Below, piece by piece: positions 13,001-18,734 of a DNA stretch of 42,599 nucleotides. Origin of the DNA: a virus; IMG/VR virus record IMGVR_UViG_3300031722_000534, positions 1-42,599 of that record; one strand, given 5' to 3'. Positions within the stretch are counted from its first letter, which is position 1; each line of letters opens with the position of its first letter. The notes under the pieces are model-generated. The model saw nothing but the letters and a program-made list of their open reading frames with translations, made no database searches and was not told where the DNA came from. Both the position numbers and the translations under genes were made by a program.

Positions 13001-13075
13001 TGGTGCCCGGGGACGGACTCGAACCGTCATATCGTCTATACCAAAGACGTGTAATTGCCTCTATACTACACGGGC
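13001..13075 (-). tRNA. tRNA-Thr(GGT)
   Basis: Encoded CCA, perfect T- and anticodon arms, anticodon 13040-13042; one acceptor mismatch. Confidence 0.88.
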
Positions 13076-13080
13076 GAAAC

Positions 13081-13155
13081 TGGCAGGGATGCAGGGAATC
13101 GAACCCCGGAACTGACGTTCAAAGCGTCATATGTCTACCACTCCATCACATCCCA
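13081..13155 (-). tRNA. tRNA-Gln(TTG)
   Basis: Encoded CCA, G73, perfect anticodon arm, anticodon 13120-13122. First pair U1-U72 is open, consistent with the weak 1-72 pair favoured by GlnRS. Confidence 0.88.
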
Positions 13156-13216
13156 ACTGAAACTATGCAAGAAGTGGACACCTTTTCATCAGTGACTCAG
13201 TATCTTGCTTTAAACT

Positions 13217-13291
13217 TGGTACCCGAAGACAGAATTGAACTGTCGACCCATGCCTTATCAAGACATCGCTCTACCACTGAGCTACCCGGGC
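13217..13291 (-). tRNA. tRNA-Ile(GAT)
   Basis: Encoded CCA, A73, complete stems, U33, anticodon 13257-13259. Confidence 0.9.
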
Positions 13292-13348
13292 ATAACAGCA
13301 ACACAAGTGGCCGTCGCACTGGCCGGCTCAGTATCATGTTGCTAAATT

Positions 13349-13420
13349 TGGTGGACCAGCGGGGTAACGATCCCCGAGCAAGACATTGCAAGTGTCCTTC
13401 GCGCCCCATGCGCCAAGCCC
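13349..13420 (-). tRNA. tRNA-Ala(TGC) with inverted T-loop
   Basis: Encoded CCA, A73, anticodon 13388-13390, G3-U70 pair (Ala identity) present. T-loop ATCGTTA. Confidence 0.82.
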
Positions 13421-13428
13421 AATGTTTT

Positions 13429-13503
13429 TGGAGCTCTCTGTCGGACTCGAACCGACTTAAACTGCTTTACAGGAGCAGGCTTCACCATCAAAGTTTAGAG
13501 AGC
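13429..13503 (-). tRNA. tRNA-Thr(TGT), C33
   Basis: Encoded CCA, U73, perfect acceptor, T- and anticodon stems. Loop CCTGTAA: TGT at 13469-13471 with C33. A normal Thr(TGT) is at 7226. Confidence 0.72.
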
Positions 13504-13731
13504 ATAAATTTTTGTAGCGTTGCGAAACCGTCTGCAACTTTAATTATCTTAGCTTCTCGCGCCATGGACGCTTACGCTTGGGTCGTCACTACGAATTCTT
13601 TCTGGAGTTACCTTTCTTTCTCCAAGCTTAGATCATCGGACAGTTCCTCGGAGTTACAACGAGCGTTGAATCCACTAAGCGGGGCAAATCTTAATAGCTA
13701 AGAGCAACTTTGTGCCAGCTAAACACAACTT

Positions 13732-13807
13732 TGGTGGACCCGGTCGGAATCGAACCGACATCAGAAACATTGCAAGTGTTTCTCGCTCCCTTAGTACATG
13801 CGAGCCC
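13732..13807 (-). tRNA. tRNA-Ala(TGC)
   Basis: Encoded CCA, A73, perfect T- and anticodon arms, anticodon 13772-13774, G3-U70 pair. Confidence 0.9.
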
Positions 13808-13815
13808 AAAGTTAG

Positions 13816-13998
13816 TTAATCGTAGTAATTGCCAACTGGAGCAACTGCTACGTCTTCTGCGCCTTTATTCAGCGCAATTTTTTGTTCATGACGGAAAGCA
13901 CGTTCGTCTTTCTTTATCAGTTCATGTCCTGACTTAGTGTGCTTGCCTCTAGTGCATTGCCCACATGAGCAAGACTTCGGAGTTTGCTTTTGTGCCAT
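13816..13998 (-). CDS. Small SCSC zinc-type protein 1
   Basis: A 60-residue basic protein, MAQKQTPKSCSCGQCTRGKH..., with a CSC-x-x-C cluster and histidines (KHTKSGHE) that could bind zinc, then ERAFRHEQKIALNKGAED. It is paralogous to the 60-residue protein at 18003-18185. The start follows AGGAGAATGAC. Similar small proteins are common in T4-like phages; function unknown. Confidence 0.85.
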   Translation of the reverse strand: MAQKQTPKSCSCGQCTRGKHTKSGHELIKKDERAFRHEQKIALNKGAEDVAVAPVGNYYD

Positions 13999-14015
13999 GT
14001 CATTCTCCTATTGTT

Positions 14016-14101
14016 TGGTGCGGCGCCCTGGTAACGATCCAGACTGGCCCGAAGGCATCAGTTTTACAGACTGCGAGGCCTCCTTAGCCTCCTACCACCG
14101 C
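14016..14101 (-). tRNA. tRNA-Tyr(GTA) with inverted T-loop, copy 1
   Basis: Class II: encoded CCA, A73, 14-nt variable arm (14044-14057), anticodon 14065-14067. T-loop ATCGTTA. Confidence 0.82.
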
Positions 14102-14157
14102 GTTGTTAGTTGCACAGCAATTTCTATAGACGCCGCTGCGCTGGGCGCCATTGTTCT

Positions 14158-14244
14158 TGGTGGGGTATCCTGGTAACGATCCAGGCTGGTCGCATTGACA
14201 CGGGATTTACAGTCCCGGCCGCCTCCTTAACGGTCTACTACCCC
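14158..14244 (-). tRNA. tRNA-Tyr(GTA) with inverted T-loop, copy 2
   Basis: Class II: encoded CCA, A73, 15-nt variable arm (14186-14200), perfect anticodon arm (14208-14210). T-loop ATCGTTA. Confidence 0.87.
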
Positions 14245-14253
14245 AAATGCTGT

Positions 14254-14310
14254 TATCGTTGCGCGCTATTGTTGTAGGCTCGAAGCCTTCTATCGTTGCA
14301 CGCTATTGTT
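14254..14310. repeat. Direct repeat pair of 20 nt
   Basis: TATCGTTGCGCGCTATTGTT at 14254-14273 returns at 14291-14310 with one change. A small hairpin (GGCTCGAAGCC) lies between. It sits upstream of the second Tyr tRNA in the direction of transcription. Confidence 0.7.
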
Positions 14311-14324
14311 ACAGCGAAAACTTA

Positions 14325-14469
14325 AAGTCATATAAAATGTTTCGGGCGCTTGCATCCCGAATCACCTTGTCCTAAACTACTGTAGTGATAGTCTCCGTGG
14401 CCTTTGGAGTAGTTCCACCAGGTCGCCCAAGGTATATGTTTCTCCTACACTAAACATTTTATATCACTT
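14325..14469 (-). ncRNA. Structured RNA with pseudoknot, terminal helix of 17 bp
   Basis: Arms 14325-14342 and 14452-14469 pair over 17 of 18 positions. Inside, GGGCG/CGCCC (14344-14348 with 14424-14428), ATCAC/GTGAT (14361-14365 with 14385-14389), and two interleaved helices, CTCC/GGAG (14393-14396 with 14406-14409) and GTGG/CCAC (14397-14400 with 14415-14418), form an H-type pseudoknot. A G-U pair next to the inner helix fits the minus strand. No known family recognised. Confidence 0.6.
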
Positions 14470-14474
14470 CAAAA

Positions 14475-14680
14475 TTTGCTTTCTGGTATTGGCTGGGTTT
14501 GCACAAGCAGCCTGTGGTAAGCAGGACTATGTCTCGTATCTTGCAGTTACTTAAGGAACCACCCTCTTCACCACAAGTCTTACCGAGGATAAAACGCTGC
14601 GATAAGCAAGCTAGCCTTTAAGAGCTAGCTACAAACGACAAGTCGGAATCGGTCACCGACGAGCAATACCAGGAAGCAAA
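14475..14680. ncRNA. Structured RNA candidate, 17-bp terminal helix
   Basis: Arms 14475-14491 and 14664-14680 pair with a single wobble. Internal hairpins: AGCTAGC/GCTAGCT (14609-14615 with 14624-14630) and GTCGG/CCGAC (14642-14646 with 14656-14660). No protein frame. The strand is set only by context (minus), since the one wobble favours plus. Confidence 0.55.
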
Positions 14681-14697
14681 CTTCCTTAAATGTCTAA

Positions 14698-14804
14698 AAC
14701 ACAGGAGAGATTCGAACTCTCAAGGCTCCAATTAGCAGATGGTGCTCACCACATCGACGGAATCGGACCGTCCTCACTTTTCGGGATTAGCTCCCTAGCT
14801 TTTC
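14698..14804 (-). pseudogene. Degenerate tRNA-like sequence with two T-arms
   Basis: Two T-arm hairpins (14705-14721 and 14756-14772) lie 34 nt apart. A 7-bp acceptor can form around both, but there is no CCA and no readable anticodon. It may be two fused tRNA remnants. Confidence 0.4.
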
Positions 14805-14817
14805 TGTATCTAAAACA

Positions 14818-14948
14818 TTTTGCTCGAACAGTTGGAGTTGAACCAACATTGGCCGGACTCGTTAGGCACATTCGACGAAGCATTCTCCGCCTGTAGTGAA
14901 TCACGCTATTGCCCTGATCGCGAAAACAGGGCTCATGTTCGAGCAAAA
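14818..14948 (-). ncRNA. tRNA-like RNA with 13-bp extended acceptor
   Basis: TTTTGCTCGAACA (14818-14830) pairs perfectly with 14936-14948. Next to it is a true T-arm (14831-14847). The 88-nt interior has a CCCTG/CAGGG hairpin but no readable anticodon arm. Shares its TTTTGCTC/GAGCAAAA outer helix and lack of CCA with the element at 12308. Confidence 0.55.
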
Positions 14949-14999
14949 CGTTCTAATTGTTAACGAGCTTGTTGCGTGTTGCGTTACATCATGTAGTAC

Positions 15000-15027
15000 A
15001 TTATACAGTCTTTTACGGCTTTGTCAA
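15000..15027 (-). promoter_or_regulatory. sigma70-type promoter for the distal RNA island
   Basis: Minus-strand TTGACA (15022-15027), 16-nt spacer, TATAAT (15000-15005). Transcription would start near 14993 and run into the tRNA-like element. Confidence 0.82.
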
Positions 15028-15029
15028 CC

Positions 15030-15344
15030 ATTTTCTACAACTTTTACAACAAATTCGCTTACGTGGGACAGACTAGACTTTCACTAGTTACACCTGATTA
15101 GGATGTGCATCACAAGTAATCACCTTGTGCCGACGCAGACCTTTCATCTGACGCCCCAATCCCCGTAAGCAAACTTCAAATACGCTTTCATCGAGAGTCT
15201 AGCGGTGGCCCAACTAGATTAGCTTTAACCTAAGCGCCCTCTCCGTGAAAGCATACTTTCGAAATAGTGTGCTAACAGGCGCTACGACTTTCACGTAACT
15301 TAGAAAACCAATTTCGATATTGGTTGAGCCAATCAGCTGAAGCT
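15030..15344. other. Non-coding stretch with hairpins
   Basis: No protein gene supported. Hairpins include CACAAG/CTTGTG near 15111-15130, an 8-bp CGTGAAAG/CTTTCACG pair near 15245-15295 and AACCAAT/ATTGGTT near 15307-15326. Probably more structured RNA or tRNA leader sequence. Confidence 0.4.
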
Positions 15345-15431
15345 TGGCGGAGAGGACAGGAATCGAACCTGCACACCCTTTCGGGTCACTCTGTTTTCGA
15401 GGCAGGGGCCTTACCATTCGGCCACCTCTCC
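15345..15431 (-). tRNA. tRNA-Ser(CGA)
   Basis: Class II: encoded CCA, G73, 17-nt variable arm, GGCCGAATGGTAAGGC D-arm like bacterial Ser. Anticodon 15397-15399; two end pairs of the anticodon stem are C-A. Confidence 0.87.
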
Positions 15432-15446
15432 ATAATCATCAATTCT

Positions 15447-15521
15447 TGGCGGGCTGGACGGGGATCGAACCCGCTTAGTCCTCATAGACAGTGAGGTACA
15501 TTGCCATAATGTTACCAACCC
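15447..15521 (-). tRNA. tRNA-Asp(GTC), U37
   Basis: Encoded CCA, G73, complete stems, anticodon 15487-15489. Position 37 is U as in the Asp gene at 12013. Confidence 0.83.
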
Positions 15522-15527
15522 AATATT

Positions 15528-15622
15528 TGGCGGAGATAGTGAGACTCGAACTCACACACCTGGTTCCCCAGGCCCTCGGTTTTCAAGACCGCTGCCGCTA
15601 GGCCGACTCGGCTTACATCTCC
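15528..15622 (-). tRNA. tRNA-Ser(TGA)
   Basis: Class II: encoded CCA, G73, 20-nt variable arm, anticodon 15583-15585. Confidence 0.9.
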
Positions 15623-16377
15623 AAATTCTTTACATTCCAAAATGCTCTCGGTTGCAGTGCGCACCGCATTGAAAGCAAGATGGAATGTAAGCTCTGCATC
15701 ACACAATCGTTTTCACACAAACCCAAGGGCTTGAACCTCGCTCCTACCGCCATGGGAGGCGCCGCCATATCCGACGATCTGTATTACTCAAACTGCACTA
15801 GCAAAGCTATGACCACGAATGATCAGTTCGCTAACATCTAATTGTTCCTTGACGTCTCACGACGTGAACCAGCAATGTTTTCGGGTAGAAAGCCCGGCAT
15901 CGCTGTATGTTGCTGTGAGTTTGCGTATGCCTACGCATGACACAGTCTAGTCGCCCTCTCCTCATGCTAAAGTCCTATCTTCTCACCGCTTCGTCCAGGT
16001 TGCCCTAGTTACTGCGACGATAGTTTGAACTTTGCGCGTATCAATGAGAACCGCTGACATTCCGATCAGCTTCCAACATTTCAAAACACAATGTCTGCGG
16101 CATCACAGCCCTTATCAACTCATTGTGTTTTGAAATGTTGCCCTACCCTGTAAGCAATATGCCAACAGCGGGATCAACATTTCTACTGCTTTTAATCTCA
16201 TATTATATGCGACTCAGTATCAGTGGCCGCGATCAGAATTTAGGTAACGCATCGCTTAGGTGTAGACCATAACGGTCTCCTCGCTTTCTATTAGTTTCTC
16301 TATTGGCCATCGGAGGCCGGGTTAACTCTAATTTGCACGGTAACTTACTATCTGTTATCGTGCGGCTCTTTGTTAAG
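15623..16377. other. Non-coding, hairpin-rich stretch
   Basis: No supported protein gene in 755 nt. Besides the 20-bp hairpin listed separately, there are TGCGTA/TACGCA near 15924-15939, AGACC/GGTCT near 16264-16278 and GCACGGTAAC/GTTATCGTGC near 16336-16364. A tRNA-like T-arm occurs near 15724-15740. Best read as several small structured RNAs. Confidence 0.5.
16074..16140. ncRNA. Perfect 20-bp hairpin RNA
   Basis: 16074-16093 and 16121-16140 are exact inverted repeats around a 27-nt loop. There is no U-run, so it is not an intrinsic terminator. In RNA it would be an RNase III-type duplex. Confidence 0.6.
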
Positions 16378-16449
16378 GTCAGTGTATGGAGTTGAACCAT
16401 CTTTCAGCGTTTTCCGACGCTGCGCAAAACCGTTTAGCGTTCTACCGAC
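16378..16449 (-). ncRNA. tRNA-like element with 8-nt anticodon loop
   Basis: Acceptor, D-arm, T-arm and a perfect CAGCG/CGCTG anticodon stem form, but the loop is 8 nt (TCGGAAAA, containing GGA of Ser) and no CCA is encoded. Variable region 3 nt. Confidence 0.5.
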
Positions 16450-16575
16450 ATTGTATTACAAAAAGGGGCCGACCTATGCGTTTAGTCGGTGTTGTGTCTT
16501 TCAGCGCATTGCCATGGGTGACTAGCACCAACTTGGTTACAGACATAATTCCTACTAATCACTCTTACGAATGAT

Positions 16576-16680
16576 GATATCGAAGTGCTTTGCTGTCGTA
16601 GCGTTGCCTACGTGCACCTTCTTTACCTCTGTATCGAAACAGACACCAGCTTAAATTCTGGAGTAAAGCACTTTGATATC
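16576..16680. ncRNA. Structured RNA candidate, 16-bp terminal helix
   Basis: 16576-16591 pairs with 16665-16680 with one wobble (plus-strand sense). The 73-nt interior includes GTAGC...GCCTAC-type pairings. It is the first long helix after the 16859 promoter in the minus direction. Confidence 0.5.
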
Positions 16681-16858
16681 CCTTGATTTTTCGCTCCACA
16701 AAAGAAGCTACCATCCTAAGGTCCGCCCTTTTAAGTAAGTTTAGCGTCTTTTACTACCGGCTACGTTCCGGATCATCGACGTACTACTTGCTACCTTAAA
16801 CACGCATCCTCAAATTTACATTCTCCTTTGCGTTCTTTGTTTAACTGCTAAGTGTTAA

Positions 16859-16886
16859 ATTATACAGTCTTTTGCATCGTTGTCAA
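16859..16886 (-). promoter_or_regulatory. sigma70-type promoter of the RNA island
   Basis: Minus-strand TTGACA (16881-16886), 16-nt spacer, TATAAT (16859-16864). Nearly the same as the promoter at 15000. Transcription runs into the structured-RNA/tRNA island. Confidence 0.85.
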
Positions 16887-16961
16887 GTCCTATTTGCATC
16901 TTTTTACAACTATCTTACCAAAAAACTTGACCTTTTGCTTGGACTTCCTAACTAAAACACT

Positions 16962-16990
16962 ATTGTACTGCCTTTATTCCTTGTTGTCAA
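16962..16990 (-). promoter_or_regulatory. sigma70-type promoter, tandem upstream copy
   Basis: Minus-strand TTGACA (16985-16990), 17-nt spacer, TACAAT (16962-16967), about 100 nt upstream of the previous promoter. Confidence 0.8.
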
Positions 16991-17028
16991 CACCTTTTTG
17001 CATATTTCTGCAACTTTCTTCGGAACAA

Positions 17029-17059
17029 CAAAAAGCCCCGGATTTTAATGTCCAGGGCT
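17029..17059 (-). terminator. Intrinsic terminator
   Basis: On the minus strand AGCCCTGGA, an 8-nt loop and TCCGGGGCT are followed by TTTTTG. It would stop transcripts coming from the ppGpp hydrolase side just before the 16985 promoter. Confidence 0.85.
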
Positions 17060-17090
17060 TGTAAATTTCTTACTGTAGGTTGTGTTATTG

Positions 17091-17186
17091 CTAACTATTC
17101 CAACCCTCCCTGAACTGCTGTCTTGCTTTATTCTCATAATTCCCGCGATCTGAGCCAATAAAACTAATCTGCGACCACAAAGGCAT
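17091..17186 (-). CDS. Possible microprotein
   Basis: A 31-residue frame, MPLWSQISFIGSDRGNYENK then ARQQFREGWNS, starting seven bases after AGG. It lies between a promoter (17291) and a terminator (17059), as a short transcription unit should. The charged, RNA-binding-like tail argues for coding, but length makes this uncertain. Confidence 0.4.
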   Translation of the reverse strand: MPLWSQISFIGSDRGNYENKARQQFREGWNS

Positions 17187-17290
17187 CACGAGACCTAAGC
17201 TTGTGGCTAGTGTCGGATGTTGTTCGCGGCAGGAAGTTCGTATCGTGTTCATTTGCGTTTAGTTATCTCTTAAAATTGTTACTTGTTCTA

Positions 17291-17319
17291 AGTATAGCAG
17301 TATTTAGTACCGCTGTCAA
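17291..17319 (-). promoter_or_regulatory. sigma70-type promoter
   Basis: Minus-strand TTGACA (17314-17319), 17-nt spacer, TATACT (17291-17296). With the terminator at 17029 it would make a roughly 250-nt RNA. Confidence 0.78.
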
Positions 17320-17384
17320 GTGCTTTGTAATTTTATTTATGCCAAAACAAAAAAACTATGCTTTTAGGCTGATTTTGACGTCTT

Positions 17385-17924
17385 TTAGGCTGTGACCAGC
17401 TTCTGCGCTAAGTCCTTAGCCTTTATTGCGTAGCATTCTGCGATGATGTCGTTTACCATCAGCGTGTGGGTCTTTGTCAGCTTACGCGCTGTGAGCAGGT
17501 GCTGCATGATTTCCAACGTATCGTCAACCATCTTCATTGTCGGTTGATCGGAGATGTTGTGCATCCGATCCGCCAACTTCAGGATCAGTGCGTAGCTGCT
17601 CATCCCTACCATCTTCTTCTTCTGGTATGCCTTTTTACCGATGAGCGTAATTTCCTTCTCGTCGTTTGTGAGTTCGTATACGATGCTAGCCACCATCGGA
17701 CCGAATCGATCCGCAAGTTCTGCAAACGTAGTGTTGGTATCTTCCAGCGTGTCGTGTAAGTATGCCGCTGCTAGCAACTCTTCTAGATGCTTTGAAATTT
17801 TGTAGCGGGCGACGATGTAGCTAACGCTGACCGGGTGGGTCAAGTATGCATCGCCGGATCCTTTACGGACCTGGCCTAAGTGTTTTTCTTTAGCAAAATC
17901 AAAAGCATCTATGATTAGTCTCAT
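17385..17924 (-). CDS. MESH1/SpoT-type HD hydrolase (ppGpp hydrolase)
   Basis: A 179-residue stand-alone HD domain of the RelA/SpoT hydrolase kind. Metal-binding residues are visible: H30 (AYLTHPVSV), H57-D58 (AYLHDTLEDT), with E61-D62 behind them, and D119 in KLADRMHN. The RKGSGDAYLTHP start matches the substrate-side loop of SpoT-HD and MESH1 proteins. Such enzymes remove pyrophosphate from ppGpp (or reduce NADPH phosphate in animal MESH1). In a phage it would lower alarmone levels and keep the host growing. It is monocistronic: own promoter (17961-17989) and a downstream terminator. Confidence 0.88.
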   Translation of the reverse strand: MRLIIDAFDFAKEKHLGQVRKGSGDAYLTHPVSVSYIVARYKISKHLEELLAAAYLHDTLEDTNTTFAELADRFGPMVASIVYELTNDEKEITLIGKKAYQKKKMVGMSSYALILKLADRMHNISDQPTMKMVDDTLEIMQHLLTARKLTKTHTLMVNDIIAECYAIKAKDLAQKLVTA

Positions 17925-17960
17925 TACTTACTCCTTTTAAACTGCTCTTCCTATGTTGTA

Positions 17961-17989
17961 ACTATACGCTCATCCAAAGGAAAAAGCAA
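17961..17989 (-). promoter_or_regulatory. sigma70-type promoter
   Basis: Minus-strand TTGCTT (17984-17989), 17-nt spacer, TATAGT (17961-17966), about 37 nt before the HD hydrolase start. Confidence 0.65.
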
Positions 17990-18002
17990 GCCTAATGGTA
18001 GA

Positions 18003-18185
18003 TTATCCGAGCCGATCGCCGCGTCCTGCAGGTGAAATATCCTCGCTACCTGCGTTCAGCAACCTCTTCATCTTGTGGCGGAACGCCCGTTCGTTAGATT
18101 TCATCCGGACTTTTCCGGGATGACTTGATTTGCTGTATTGACACTGTGAGCAAGAGCAGCTCTTTGGTGTTTCTTTCTGACTCAT
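18003..18185 (-). CDS. Small SCSC zinc-type protein 2
   Basis: A 60-residue paralogue of the protein at 13816: MSQKETPKSCSCSQCQYSKS, later NERAFRHKMKRLLNAGSEDI. CSC-x-x-C and a conserved RAFRH segment are shared. The start follows AGAGAGGACCTAAT. Probably zinc-binding; function unknown. Confidence 0.85.
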   Translation of the reverse strand: MSQKETPKSCSCSQCQYSKSSHPGKVRMKSNERAFRHKMKRLLNAGSEDISPAGRGDRLG

Positions 18186-18269
18186 ATTAGGTCCTCTCTA
18201 GTATTTACTGTCAAAAGTGAAATTATCTCGAATTCTGGTAAATACACTTATATACTGGAGCATAATACT

Positions 18270-18728
18270 ATGAATGTTGACGACATCTTGAGACTTTTAA
18301 CAAACACCACAGCGTTGAACAATTTTATCCTTCTTGGATTCATTTTTTGCTTTGCGATCTTCTTTATGCTTGAAAGTCGTAATCCGAAATCAACAGTGAG
18401 CTGGCCAGATCTTTTAGTTGATCAAAAGACCGGCAAGCTGTCGTTAGCAAAATTTGGTCAGTTTTGGGGCATTGCAGTGTCGACGTGGGTCGTGATCTTC
18501 TTAGCCCAATCCGAGACAGCTTACGGCATCTTCCCGATGGTCTTCCCGATGTATCTAGCCTTCATTGGTGGCACATGGTCTTATAATGCTTGGTTGAAGT
18601 CAAAACAGTTTGGTGGCACCACAACAACTACTACCGAATTGTCGTCTTCTACTACAACTACTGATAACGCAACTAAGGTAGAAACACCTGCATCCGAAGA
18701 TGCAGGTGACAAGGGTGATACAAAATAA
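18270..18728 (+). CDS. Multi-pass membrane protein (holin-like possibility)
   Basis: The only plus-strand gene with good support. 152 residues: hydrophobic helices at about 18-35 and 68-85, a third weaker one about 88-105, then a Thr/Ser-rich and acidic tail (TTTTTTELSSSTTTT...). The start follows CTGGAGC. The layout, two or three helices and a charged tail, suits a holin or another inner-membrane effector, but I do not recognise the family. It converges with the 131-residue gene, six nt apart. Confidence 0.82.
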   Translation: MNVDDILRLLTNTTALNNFILLGFIFCFAIFFMLESRNPKSTVSWPDLLVDQKTGKLSLAKFGQFWGIAVSTWVVIFLAQSETAYGIFPMVFPMYLAFIGGTWSYNAWLKSKQFGGTTTTTTELSSSTTTTDNATKVETPASEDAGDKGDTK

Positions 18729-18734
18729 CAGAAA

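Larger units (their letters stand above)
16450..17090. other. Non-coding region with promoters and structured RNA
   Basis: Holds the inverted repeat at 16576-16680, two promoters (16859-16886 and 16962-16990) and a terminator (17029-17059). No protein gene is supported. Confidence 0.55.

Noticed and set aside
13003-13701. Plus-strand open frame of 232 codons across the tRNA array
   Set aside because: It runs antisense over Thr(GGT), Gln, Ile, Ala and Thr(TGT) tRNAs; its repeating residues come from T-arm sequence and it has no ribosome site.
14325-14680. tmRNA or RNase P RNA
   Set aside because: No tRNA-like ends, no tag-peptide frame and no P4-type conserved sequence; structure is different.
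2640-15600. CRISPR-like periodic repeats
   Set aside because: The recurring AATCGAACC/ATTCGAACC every 70-90 nt is the T-loop of successive tRNAs on the minus strand, not a CRISPR repeat; spacing and flanks vary.
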